Below, piece by piece: positions 1 through 11,168 of a DNA stretch of 64,000 nucleotides. The first letter of the stretch is position 1; each line of letters opens with the position of its first letter. The stretch is from assembly GCF_000972845.2 (NCBI RefSeq), contig NW_020853550.1:496001-560000 (forward strand), read 5' to 3'. Below the pieces are notes generated by a model. That model saw only the letters and a program-made list of their open reading frames with translations. It searched no databases and was not told the origin of the DNA. This DNA is from Larimichthys crocea (lineage: Eukaryota > Chordata > Actinopteri > Sciaenidae). The position numbers were made by a program, and so were the translations under genes.

Positions 1-538
1 ATCTCAGGAGTCTCTGGTACAAAGAATGCCTCACACTAAATCCCTCACGCAGATTCTGATTTGATGCAGTTCAAATTCACAAAAGACTCATGTAGTCCTA
101 CATAGTGTGATCTGAATGTAACCATGTGTTCTGCACAAAGAAATCCAAACTAAACGAAGAAAGAAAGACGTGAAGAAATATGAAGGTGACTTACACTGTC
201 TCAAAACACAAACTGTTTCCACTGTTCACCTTCATTTCTGTTAAGGAGCCCTCCAGCTCTTCTGCCGCCCAACATGTAAATCAAGGTCATTAGATTTTTT
301 AGCAACTCGATTGCTCCTCCGCACTCAAATCTCATTTGGCCATCGCTCACAGGCTTATCCTACTGTGTGGTAATTTCATTTGATCCCACCCAAGCTCGAC
401 ATCGAGCTCAATTTGACATCGCAGGAGAAGGAGATTTTTACAAAGCGGGCGTTGAGGGGTTAGATAGATTTCTGTTGAAATGGAGGAGTGGAGAGATTGA
501 AGCATAGTGGTGATACACCAAGGATGGAGATATAATGA

Positions 539-577
<39 letters not shown>

Positions 578-2648
578 GGGGGGCCTGTTAAATGGCAGAG
601 AGCACTGCATTTGCACTTTAGGACAAACTACAGTTCCCCAGTTGGTGGTATAGGTAGCTGGTGACTCTCTTATATTCCCTCTCAATTCCATTATTTCCAT
701 TAGTCCCCGGCTTTTACTTTCCTCTTCAAAGCCGTATAACCCGACACTTGGCCACACTGAGAAAAAATGAAACCCAGAAAGCAGCAGGCAATAGAAGTCA
801 TTTCAGCGTGTACTGCCTCTGTATATATTTCCCAAAATAACTCCATCATGTGTGTTCTGCAGGACTTTGTTTCTAAAAAATTCTCAAACTTGCCTCCTGA
901 CCGTATCCTGATGCAAGGTTTGCTGGTCAGTTCGTCACACAGTTGTCAGTCCTGTCATGCTGCAAAGCCATGTTTCTGACCATGCAGAACCCTCACCTGT
1001 CCATCACAGGGCTACAAAGAACAAGTACCGAAGAAAGAAAAGGGATTAAATGTGGACAACGACAGTGAAGGATGAGGGGAATCATCAAAGCAGAGGAGAG
1101 AATAATAGGAGGAGAGATCATTAAGTCATAGTGAGGAGGTTGCCGTGAATGGTTGCTACATCCCTACATCACATGTGCAACTTCCAACAGAGATGAGAGG
1201 ACATGAAATGGCTCACCCATTAGCTACTTGCATCATCACTTCAGCTTCACAAGAGCTCTTAATCTTGTGGGTGACATCAAACAGACTACGCCCATGTTTA
1301 GTATAAAATCTATGGGTACACCCAGGGCACATAGAGACAGACAATTCACACTCACATTCCCACCTACAGGCGATTTAGAATCACCAGTTAACCTGCATGT
1401 CTTTGGACTGTGAGAGGAAGTCACAAAGACACAGGGAGAGCATACAAACTCCACACAGAAAGGTCCGGGCTGGCTAACTGGTTCAAACCCAGAACCTTCT
1501 AGCTGTGAGGTGACAGTGCTAACCAATGCATCACTATGCTGTGAAGTAAAACAAATATTAGGATTAGGGGAAAGAGAGTCAAGACAGAGGAGGGAATAGA
1601 AAAGAATGCAGTGTAAAGAGAAAGAGTGTATGAAAAAGCAGTAACTGCTGTTTAAAGTCTTCTAGACACTGAAGACTGACTCTAAGATTTTTGTCGTAGC
1701 TTTGCTTTCACCCCTGGCTAACAGGGGAGCAGCCAGTCCACAGGGCTTCACCACAAACCCACAAAACAGAGCACTGGGATGTACAGTGCATCTTTCTAAC
1801 AAAGTTGAAGTAACCAGCTCAGTAATGTACTTAATGCTATTCCTCCTCTGAGCCAATAAAGAATTCATTTTACAACCTCTTTATGTATTACCATGCTCCA
1901 TTTAATTTCCGCTGCCTTGGAACTCCTGCAGGAGTGAGGATGTCAATTACTGTCAGGTTAAATATCTGGTTCTGTAACTGAAGTGGGGAAAGGGATCACA
2001 AACCAGGTGAAAAGAGTGTTTCTGCTTTCTGCAGAGCTCAGTGTGTCTTCATCCTATCTGTAGACTTCAGAAAGATGCTGATAGTTAACGAGATGCACAC
2101 AGAAAAAGATGGAGAGATCCAGAGAGAGATGAGGAGATAGAGAATACATGATCTCTGTGTAATGTTATTCGACACACGAGTGGATTTTCTTTTGTCAAAC
2201 ATGAACAGAATCCTTTTTAAAGACAGCCCCTGGTGACGGCTCCTAAGAGGAAGTGCTCGGGGTGACAGTAGCCTCGAGTAAGAGAAAGAAATGGCACATC
2301 TGCCAGAGAGAAAGTGACTTCAGCCTGCGTGTTGATCCCAGAGTTCATCGTATAGCAATGCTGCTCCAGATCCATAAATTTATTTTTCATCACTCACTAT
2401 ACATGGGACTATACACAGCATCCTACAGTATCTATACCACATCCAATTATTTAATTGACATACAAGATTTTTATCTGTATTCCCACGAGAGCTGTACATT
2501 TTGCCACACTCTTTTTTTCTCTAAGGCTGTGCTCTCTTAGCTGCTTTTCATATTTGGTTGTGTCTGTGGTATTATGTTGTTGGTTTACAGCAGTGTGTAT
2601 TCTAAGATAAAACATGACTAAAGTTCACTGCTTTTTGTTAAATTGCAG
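1..2648 (+). other. Copine intron, 3' part (gene enters the window here)
   Basis: This stretch ends at the splice acceptor of the first visible copine exon and is therefore the 3' part of an upstream intron. I looked for the earlier C2A exons (the family's strand motifs around NPDF and LRFDV) and saw none. It contains a (GT)17 microsatellite at 541-574. Otherwise it is ordinary AT-rich, non-coding sequence. Short open frames here have no recognisable protein similarity. Confidence 0.75.
541..574. repeat. (GT)17 microsatellite
   Basis: Uninterrupted GT dinucleotide run in intronic DNA, followed by a TTTTGGGGGG stretch. Long dinucleotide runs of this kind are very common in teleost introns and are expected to be length-polymorphic. 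Confidence 0.97.
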
Positions 2649-2688
2649 GTACAACGTGGATACTAGGAGCTCCAACCTTTCGAAACAT
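2649..2688 (+). CDS. cpne9: Copine internal exon: C2A C-terminal part
   Basis: Forty-nucleotide exon bounded by acceptor TTGCAG and donor GTAAGC. It reads as the last base of a split codon followed by YNVDTRSSNLSKH. This matches the copine C2A segment xYNVDSKSxxLSKHDFLG, where the Asp and the following loop belong to the calcium-binding loop 3 region of the first C2 domain. It ends in phase 0 and the next exon (5173) opens directly with DFLG, the expected continuation. Copines are cytosolic proteins that move to membranes in response to calcium through their tandem C2 domains. The exon is short, and identification rests on its phase and continuity with the next exon. The paralog symbol is inferred from the whole exon set. 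Confidence 0.85.
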
Positions 2689-2851
2689 GTAAGCAGCCTT
2701 TGAGAAATCATATTAATATTTTTCACTGTGAATCCTGAAACTGGCAAGAGACCATGAATAAATCATCAGATCAGAAGAATCTGAATACAAGAAAGAAATA
2801 ACGGCCCATAGTAGCTAGCTTGCAAACTATACTAAGAAAGTTACATTGACA

Positions 2852-3148
2852 CAGGGCCGGTCCTAGCTATGGGCAATGTGGGCGGCCGCCCAGGGCGCAT
2901 TCTCCGTGGGGGGCGCACGAACGCCCGAAAAAGCAAAAAACCTCGTTAATTTTCTAATCCGCTCATTAAGTTAGCGGAGCGGGCGCCCCGGGAGCGGGGT
3001 GTTGACAAGGCAGAGGGGGGCGTCGGACAGACCTATGGGGGCGCACGCATCCAGGGGCGCACGGCGCATCCAGGGGCGCACGGGCGGAAAATGTGCGCCT
3101 CGGGGGGGGGGTTCGCCCAGGGCGCAAATGTGGCCAGGACCGGCGCTG
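2852..3148. mobile_element. Non-autonomous hAT-like DNA transposon (MITE)
   Basis: A 297-bp GC-rich insert in AT-rich surroundings. Its left end reads CAGGGCCGGTCCTAGC and its right end, read on the other strand, is CAGCGCCGGTCCTGGCC, giving imperfect terminal inverted repeats that begin with CAG. It is flanked on both sides by the same 8-bp direct repeat CATTGACA (2844-2851 and 3149-3156). An 8-bp target duplication with CAG-type termini is diagnostic of the hAT superfamily. There is no transposase frame. The interior contains short GC-rich direct repeats built on CATCCAGGGGCGCACG. Confidence 0.9.
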
Positions 3149-3644
3149 CATTGACATCCTCATCCCACCCAACGAGGATATGGAATTTTGTGGTAAAGAA
3201 ACTGGGTAACATGGAGAATACATATTTTACATATTTTACTATTTATTCATGTATTCAGTTATGTTTTTGAGTCATGAAGTTTTTTGCTGCATTTTGTCAG
3301 TTTCTAATGTTTGACTACAGTAAGAACTCAGAACAGTTGTTTTTTTATGTATAATATTTTATTACTAATTAGTGCTATCAGGTATAAGTGTAATAATAAA
3401 AATAAATAATAATAATCATTTATATTGAGTTGAAGTGTCTTTGTCATTATGTCTTTTCAGTTTTTCTCTAACTTGTGTATGACTTTCTTTACTGCCTGCC
3501 CACCTGGATGAGCAGAAGGTAGGCTGACATTGAGTGTGCCTGAAAGAGCACACTATATACTATTCACTGCACTTATTATTATTATTAGTGTGGGTGCCCA
3601 GAGGGCACTATTGTTCTTCAAATCTTTATTATTGTTAGTATTAT

Positions 3645-4120
3645 AACTCTCTCCTTAACAGACACACACACACCTAACTACTTCCACAAATTTTGTACTA
3701 CAGAAATAAAAATTATATCACTAGATTCAGCTCATTTTACTACTACACTAACCTTCTACAATCTTTCTACACTTTAAACTACTTCGCCTTCTACTACAGA
3801 CTTCATTCAAACTACAAATTTCACCAAGATCTTGTACCATTAAAGTTGTATTCAACTTTTTTTTTAGATTCAGCTTATTTAGGACATTCCTGCTATTATT
3901 TTACTAATTTCTACTATTAATATTTTACAAATCTTTCAACTTTTTCTACACATTTTTCCCATTTAAATACATTGTACAACCTTCAAATCATACTTTTCTT
4001 TTACATTTTAACCTACTGCTGCTAACTAACAGTTAGTCAGTGGTGGTTTCTGGCACATCTTTACCGTGTGTTCTCCTTTGTAGAACTCTCTCCTTAACAG
4101 ACACAAGCACACACAAGCAT

Positions 4121-4215
<95 letters not shown>

Positions 4216-4260
4216 CTTCAAAATAAAAGACTTTGTAAAACTCTCTCCTTAACAGACACA
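3645..4260. repeat. Triplicated 22-bp block around a CA tract
   Basis: A block containing ACTCTCTCCTTAACAGACAC occurs three times in the same orientation, starting at 3645, 4084 and 4239. Each copy is followed directly by CA-rich sequence. Two of the three copies bracket the long CA microsatellite. This looks like local duplication by slippage or unequal exchange anchored in the CA tract. Confidence 0.85.
4122..4207. repeat. Long (CA)43 microsatellite
   Basis: About 86 bp of uninterrupted CA repeat, the longest perfect dinucleotide array in the window. Open frames through it encode only alternating His-Thr or Val-Cys and are artefacts. Confidence 0.98.
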
Positions 4261-5172
4261 AGCACACACAGACATGCTGATAGCTATTGACAGACAGACA
4301 AAGACATTTTTCTAGTTTTTCCTTGTTATCTACTGGACATTTCCTGAACTGACCTGAGGTCTTAGCATGTCTGAAACATGCAGCTGGATGATCTTCGTGG
4401 CGTTTCCCTGACTGCTGAACACGTTCCTATAACAATGAAGAGACTCACACTGTCTACAGATAATAGACCATCTGGGCTGGATTGTGAGTGGATCGGCTCA
4501 TCTCTGAGACTATGGCTGTAATCTCAAAATCCCACAACAGAATATTACGTTTTTTTCTCAGTCACCTGTTCATTTCAGTGAACTTTAGCGACAGCTCCGC
4601 TCCCTACCTCAGCAATGGTGCAAAGATGGTTTAATATTTTATGGCCAAGTGAATCTTTGTGTGAATCTTTCTGTGTGCATTCATTCATATCGAGGCCCAT
4701 CTGATTCCTTAGAAAAGATCTAAGGACAAAAACACAAAGTGCAAAGAAACAGACTTATTCTAGTGAATGTATGATGACATACATGAAACACAGTGTGGAG
4801 AAAAATACATGAAAAAAGTAAATGTAATATTATCCTGTGTCCCACATTATTTCCCATAACTGAAGCTTGACTGTAGCTTACATCATCTTGAGACACTGTT
4901 AATGGCATCAGACTGGAAAAATAATACAGTCAACTGTTTGTCAGGATGTGCCTACTCCTAATGTTCATTTGACAAATGTACATAAGTTGACATTTTCTGA
5001 CTTTTCTGATATGGTTGTGCTAAGCTAGTGAAAGTGAATGAATTAAAAGATGCAGTGGCAAAGATGGTTTTAAAATATCCAGCGGCAGTAATGATGCACT
5101 GATGTTAAATTGCATGTGTGCAGCTGGACTGAACTGTGCACTATTAACTGTGTGCTGGTCTCCTCTGTGAAG

Positions 5173-5249
5173 GACTTTCTAGGTCAGATGTTCTGTACGC
5201 TGGGTGAGATCATCGGCTCGACTGGCAGCAGGCTGGAAAGGACACTCTC
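5173..5249 (+). CDS. cpne9: Copine internal exon: end of C2A domain
   Basis: Seventy-seven-nucleotide exon with acceptor TGTGAAG and a consensus donor GTAAGT. It starts in phase 0 with DFLGQMFCTLGEIIGSTGSR and continues LERTL before ending two bases into a codon. DFLGxxxCTLGEIxGSxGSRLE is a signature of the last strands of the copine C2A domain. The split codon (TC) is completed by the T that opens the exon at 47190, so this exon splices in frame to the start of C2B across about 42 kb. From memory, CPNE5 has an extra linker exon at this junction. CPNE8 and CPNE9 go directly from the LEKPL region to G(V/I)PGKKCGT, as seen here. Confidence 0.95.
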
Positions 5250-6357
5250 GTAAGTACACCAGATATCAGGGAAGAAGAGATAGAGAAGAACGTAATTTGC
5301 ATGAACATCGCATGAAGTTTGTGGAATCCATGTAGTGAGACAAAGGGGTGACATCGAACTTGGTAATTGCATGACTGAAGATAAGAGGGCAACAGTTAAA
5401 AGCAATGTACAAGCTGCTGCTGCTGCTAATCAGTCCTCACATTCACTTCAACTGAAGCCTGTACAACTGCCAAATTCGTGGACTCATGAGTCATGTGTTC
5501 AGCAATGACATGCAGATTTGCATTTGTCAGTCAACAGAAACAGTTATGTGCATTTGAAGATGGAGAAGTCAGTTTTCTAGCAATTTTGTTTCATTTCATT
5601 TTGTTTAGTCCAGTATCACACTCCCAGATGACAAACTGCAGCATCGCTCTCATGCACTGTTTACTGTTTATTGCCCACATCAACGTCAGTAACTTCAAAT
5701 GCTTTTTCAGGGCTGAGTGTGGGCCAAATGTTGAACAGAATAAAGTCCACAGCAAAACTACTACACCTTTGCAAGTCCTAACAACGTTTGCTTCGATGTG
5801 TTATGATACACCACTGCACAATTCTGCAACTTTGACATGTGTCACATTCTCCTCACACCAGAGGGGCACATCCAGCTACTGTACCTTGACCATGTCTCCT
5901 GTCTGCACGGTGTGCTGTGGGTGTCAAATGATGCAACGCTGCTCAGTGAAGGTGGTGAATCTCCAGCAGTGGTTATCAAAGTGGAGCGTCTGGATGACAG
6001 GCAAAGCTTGGGCACAGGATTTCATTTCAGGTTTCGATTCATTCATCCATTTATTCATTAAAATAATAATTCTGATCATTTTCAGAACTAAAAATCAAAT
6101 CAGAAGAAATCAAAATGACCATGTAACTTCATTTCCAGTTATGCTTCACAAAACAACACGACAGCTCGAGATTACTAGTTGTCAAAGTAATGCAAGCTAC
6201 TTTATTGCTCATGAATTTTCCAGGTGTCTCAGTCTGAAATAGTGACAATCAGAACAAATGATTTGTCACTAAATAAAAAAAGTTCTGAGTCACATCACAC
6301 TGCTTTTAAAGTGTGCAAAATGTAACTTTAAAGATAAACATACATATATGGTTTTCT

Positions 6358-6730
6358 CAGTGACGTGCGGTGAGGTTCATGGCTGGTGAGGCACTGACTC
6401 CATCAGAATCAGATTTACAAATACTGTATATGAACCCAACAGAGTAGATTATTCACCATTTGAATGGCAGCAGTTAATGGGTTATGTTTCATATCTCATA
6501 TCAGCATTCTTTACACATACAAAATGTAGCCCACGTGACGCACATTTCATTGAAAATAAAATGTTATTATGGTCTTATAAATGAAGTCCATGTGCCCATC
6601 TGGACAGAAATGATGTTACTTTTTTGTACAAGTCTTCCTTGTCTTCTTCCAGTTTTAAAAGTCTCTCTGTCTCAGTGGAGATCACTGCCCCTACCATGCG
6701 GCAAAAGAACTGCCTGCCTCACCTAGTGCC
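6358..6730. mobile_element. Likely hAT-type repeat remnant
   Basis: Begins CAGTGACGTGCGGTGAGG and continues TTCATGGCTGGTGAGGCA, which I recognise as the terminus of a dispersed teleost repeat with hAT-like CAG ends. It runs to about the CTGCCTGCCTCACC segment near 6710. No matching inverted terminus or 8-bp target duplication is visible downstream, so this is a partial or degraded copy. The family name is from memory and uncertain. Confidence 0.5.
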
Positions 6731-6949
6731 TCTTCACTGCAAATAGGTTACACACATATATTATATACACCAGCTAAACTATGGAAAGTCAGGGGGGCAT
6801 ATATTAAAAGTGTTTGAAACATTTGATTGGCGACATACAGAGAAATAGTGACATGCTCTCATTGCATGGCAGAGCACAGTTTGCGCAATCCAAGGCGAGG
6901 CTCAGCTCAGCTTGCAATTTCTTTATAAAAAACAATCGAAATTGTTTCA

Positions 6950-7035
6950 GTTAAATGGAAAATTAGTTTATAGTTCAAACCATTTGATAAATGTTAAATG
7001 GAAAATTAGTTTATAGTTCAAACCATTTGATAAAT
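6950..7035. repeat. Two-copy tandem duplication, 43-bp unit
   Basis: The 43-bp unit beginning GTTAAATGGAAAATTAG and ending TTTGATAAAT is present twice in perfect head-to-tail arrangement (second copy starts at 6993). The absence of differences suggests a recent duplication or an assembly artefact. Confidence 0.97.
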
Positions 7036-7080
7036 ATAACATTTAATTGATTTGTTTATTATATATTTTATTTATTATTA

Positions 7081-7420
7081 GCTCAAAGCAGTGGTCATGA
7101 ATGGGCTTGCAGGTTGGCAACAGGAAGGCAGTCACAATGGTTAACAAAAGCAGAGGGCATGGCTGATGGACAGGTCAGGAACAGGCAACAGGTCAAAACC
7201 CCGGAACAGGTCACGAGGAAAAACAGAAACCAATCAAGCACAAGTTCAGGTATCACACTGGCAGTATAGCAACTCTGACGAGCCAACGAGGAGTGAGTTG
7301 AGATGGGTCAAATACCGAAGGGCTGACGAGGGAAAGTGGAAGGAGGTGAGCAGGTGGAAAGTGTGGGGGTCAGATGACTGTAGGGTGGACAGGTAGAGAA
7401 CGGTAATGAACAGAAGCACC
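7081..7420. repeat. Unclassified interspersed-repeat-like segment
   Basis: Purine-rich text with repeated AACAGG / CAGGTCA phrases (CAGGTTGGCAACAGG, GACAGGTCAGGAACAGGC, CCCCGGAACAGG), unlike the flanking AT-rich DNA and reminiscent of fish LTR or DNA-transposon ends. No termini or target duplications were found. It contains no credible coding frame. Confidence 0.3.
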
Positions 7421-7778
7421 AGCAGCTCAGCTTGTTGCAGGTTTAAATATTCTGGAATGTATGGATCATATTGTTTATTCTGCTGTAATATTATTTCAAC
7501 ACAAGGCCACCCATCAGCTTATAGTTCATAGTAAACATTAATATGTATAAAGCAGCTCCCCCTACTGAAAATGTGTTCCTGCACGCCTTATTTTGTTTAG
7601 CTGGTCTCTGTTTCTACGGCATAAACATGAGATCATTTTACTTTTGAAGAGAATAAAAGAAATACATTTGCTCAGTTATACTTCTTCTTGTTCACGTTTT
7701 TTTCAAAGCTGAGTTTTTATCTGTATCTTTAAACTGCTGACTTCCTTCATTTTAAGTGATATAGAATTGGATTATATC

Positions 7779-8185
7779 TGTAACAGTTTAGTTTGTTCTG
7801 CGTTTCCTGATTTATTTTGCAGTTCTACCCTGTCTGTGTCTTGTCTACGTCTACTTCCTCCCTTGTTTTACCACCTCTGCACCTGTCCCTGATTTGTCTC
7901 ATCTGGATGTCTATTTAGTTTCTGTGTGTCCTTGTCTGTCTGTTAGATGTCTTCACTCTGTCTGTTTGTTTCTGAAGCTTGCCTCTGTTCCCAGCTTGGT
8001 TCTTTGATTTTGGTTCTTGCATTTTGGTTTTTGGTTTTTCTGCCTGGACCACAGGCTGCTTCTTAGTTTGTTTCTCTACCCTGCTCCTGCTGTTTTGTGT
8101 TTGTCCCTACCTGTAAGTTATTAAAGCTTCTTTCTATCCTCATACCTGCTCTCCATACCCGTGTCTCCATATCCCCCCCGTGACA
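7779..8185. repeat. Possible solo-LTR-like repeat
   Basis: A 407-bp pyrimidine-rich block that starts TGTAACAG and ends CCCCCCGTGACA, so it has TG...CA ends, and it carries a TTATTAAAGC polyadenylation-like segment near the right end. Composition differs sharply from the flanks. The 5-bp flanks (ATATC and AGATT) do not match, so a target duplication is not supported and the call stays tentative. Confidence 0.35.
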
Positions 8186-9507
8186 AGATTATTTAATTAA
8201 AATGAAAAGAATAGAAATACCATATTATTTTATGAAGATACATTTTAAATATAAAGATATGTATGTATATATATTTATGTCTATATGTATTCAATATATT
8301 TAGGAATCCCATGGCAACCAATAGATGCCAAGATAAAATCTGAATTTCAACAGTTTTTGATATTTCAGTCTGATCTAAAGTGGTGAACTGACCGACTGAC
8401 TGCCACGCATTGAGTTCTTAAAGTTAATCTGCTCAATCTAATTTGAAGTAGTCATTTAATGTCAATGTCACACTGTCAATGAAACTTTATATCTATAATG
8501 CCTGAAGGTATACGACCTCTCAGGTAAGTCCCAGGATAAATGTTCAAGTCAGTGAACTGTAGTATAAATATAAATGTTAGTCATATGTTGATTCATGGCT
8601 TATATTTGTTCTCTGATGAGAGGAGACTTTTGGATGATGAACAGAAACAACATTTTCTGTTTCAGTTGAACTCTTGAACTGGACTTGTTTTTTCAGGATT
8701 CTAAATCACATGCAGGTCGTGTATCTTGAACCGGTAGCTCAGGTTTTTATCTGCAGATGTTAGAGATGTCATTTTGATGAGAGAGATGAAGTTGCTCCTA
8801 ATGCTGGAATCTCTCTTCAGTATGTTTCCATGTGAGCAAGGCTTTTAGATCGGCTTGTTCACGGCCATCTGTCAGTCTGTTAGAGTGAAATGATGATTTG
8901 GGAGTCATTATGGACACTGATGGCACTGCATACTGGAAGTCATACTGTATTTATTGTATTGGTACCTTGACCTCAAAACCTCCTCTCACAATTAGGAGGT
9001 TAGAAGGCTGACTGGTGAAACGCATAAGCAGCCCCCAGCATTAAGCTGTCCTTCAGCAAAGCTTTTACCCTTCAACTGGAAAGCTGTGGTTGTACTGGAA
9101 GGTGTAAATGTGGCCTACATACTGGAGTACATACAGTGTGAAATATGAAAGATTAAAAATGACACCCTACCACTCAAAATAGTGTATTTTTCTACAAACC
9201 CTAGTGTTACTGTAAGAATACCAAAAATACAATTCAGTCCTGATGAAATTCTGAGCGTCACCTGTCCGTCTTTGATCGATTCGTCATCATCCCCCCCGGC
9301 TGCTGACAGCAGGTCTGACAAAAAGGCAGCTTGTCTTCCCACCTTGGAGAGAAGAGAGGGCCGAGCACTGTGTTCGCCTGAGGCTGACGATGTGAAATAA
9401 GATGAGGCTACTATTTTGCCAAGCCTCTTGTTTATGTGTTTTGAGAGCCTGGAGGGCTTCCACATGTTCTATCTATAATTAGACAGCCATCACGCCGGGG
9501 TGACCAG

Positions 9508-9510
<3 letters not shown>

Positions 9511-9539
<29 letters not shown>
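9511..9539. repeat. (TG)n microsatellite
   Basis: About 29 bp of perfect TG repeat in the large copine intron. Confidence 0.95.
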
Positions 9540-9540
<1 letters not shown>

Positions 9541-11069
9541 CAAAGCATGAAGATGTTGTTGAGGTATTATCTCACAGAGGACAGGTAGAACAGATATTCT
9601 GTTTTATTGTGAATGAAGACCAAAGTCGAATCAAATCTATTATACTGCACGTCCTGAATATGAATATCATTTATTGGTGAAAACCAATAGCTGAAATGAA
9701 AACGACCTCAGTGGTGAAAGGAAAACTCCTCTTCAGAGTCATAAAGCACACACTTAATGATCAGCCACCTATAAATCATATTTCTGTCCGGGACCCTCGT
9801 GTGTTTGTCAGAGACGACTGGGCTGCTGCTCCTGTGATGTCATTTATCTTTGTTGAAGCCTGCGGGAGCCTTTCCTAATTCAGACAGCTTGTCAATGAGA
9901 ATAAGAGCTTCTGATGCCCTTGGATTGGCAGTGCTGGATTCAAACAACTTTGGTGTGTATGTATGTGTGTGTGGGGGCAGGGGGGGTTGTTGGCTGGGTC
10001 CCATCAAGTGAAGCTATATGAGGGACGTGGGTTGTGTTACTAAGAGGCAAGTGTGTTTAGGAGCAAAGAGGAGTTATTGATTACAGGACAGCCTGGATAG
10101 AAGTCACACTAACTTGATAAACAGTCAGTTATATAAAAGCAGCTACAGTGTTCACATCAAACCCAGAAAGCAGAGACATGCAGAGGATGGATTAGTTCAA
10201 CAACAGTGATGTTATAGCACAGTATGTAATTTATGTATGTGTGTGTGTGCAGGGTGTGTTTAGCCTAGCGTAGCACACACACTGGAAGCAGAGGCAAACT
10301 TCTAGCGTATTTACACTGAAGGTGAAAACAACCCTTCCTTCCTAACAACTCAAAAGCTATCATATTCAGGGGACACTGCAGTGATTTTTATAACATATGC
10401 CATAATTCATTTACTCTTCATTAGGAGAACAGAAGAACTTCTTCAAGTCTAACAAAGTTACATCACTTAAGTCATTTAAAGTGAGATGTGCAATGTATTT
10501 TTTCAAATATATCAATATCTATATTTCTATCTGTACCATAGCACTCTAACCATTGCAGCTTATATATTTATTAAGCTTAGATAATGTCTTTATTAAGGAC
10601 AAAGAAAAAAATAAAATAAAACAGACATTACATCCAGAAATACACAACAGTAAATACAGTGTTACTGCACTAAATTCCTGTTCACTCTCCTTCTACATTA
10701 TAATTTATGGTTATCACTACTGTATACCTACAGTATGTTGTTATATATTTTATTTTATATACATATATCATATTCTATTCCTATAGTTTAGCTTCTGCAC
10801 TAGTTCATGTCCAATGTCTTGTAACATATTTTCTACATGATTTTGTGTTTGTTCATATTGTTTTACACTGAAACAACTGAAACCTGACAACAACCGACAA
10901 CACTGTCATGGCTACATTGATTAGATAACAAGAGATCCATGGCTCATGAGATAAAGTCGTTGCACCTAGGTGTTTTGTTTAGTGATGTTTGAGGTGGCTG
11001 TTAATCATGCAGGTTTGTGCATCTTGTATCTTACCTGTCTTCCCTGTGTCCATAACTCATGCTACACTC

Positions 11070-11168
11070 TTCTACAAAGTTTTATGAAAATTGGGCCAGT
11101 AGTTTTTTCCATAATCCTGCTGACTGATAAACAAACAGAACCAAACCTAACCTCCTTGGCCGAGGTAA
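11070..11168 (+). repeat. Teleost interspersed repeat, 3'-tail-like
   Basis: Contains ATGAAAATTGGGCCAGTAG, then AATCCTGCTGACTGATAAAC and the closing CCTCCTTGGCCGAGGTAAC, which can fold as a short hairpin. I recognise this order of phrases as a common teleost dispersed repeat, probably the tail of a non-LTR retroelement. The family name is not certain, and the 5' boundary is not defined. Confidence 0.6.

Larger units (their letters stand above)
2689..5172 (+). other. Copine intron (2.5 kb) with hAT MITE and CA array
   Basis: Intron between the two visible C2A exons (donor GTAAGC, acceptor TGTGAAG). It holds a GC-rich hAT-like MITE at 2852-3148, an AT-rich tract at about 3240-4020, a long CA array at 4122-4207 and three copies of a 22-bp block at 3645, 4084 and 4239. 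From about 4270 to 5172 I see no repeats or coding signals. Confidence 0.8.

Noticed and set aside
4026..4252. Several frames of alternating Val-Cys or His-Thr
   Set aside because: Pure translation of the CA/GT microsatellite. The same applies near 541-574, 23175, 43580 and 47300.
5493..6242. 249-codon open frame on the plus strand, the longest outside mobile elements
   Set aside because: No recognisable motif or domain, Cys/His/Phe-rich random-looking composition, no Kozak or promoter context, and it lies just inside the large copine intron. Length alone in AT-moderate DNA is not enough.
7779..8185. Definite solo LTR
   Set aside because: TG...CA ends are present but the flanking 5-mers do not match, so it is reported only as a tentative repeat.
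9115..9465. 116-codon minus-strand frame
   Set aside because: No similarity recognised, no splice partners. The overlapping plus-strand frame is equally open, which suggests chance.
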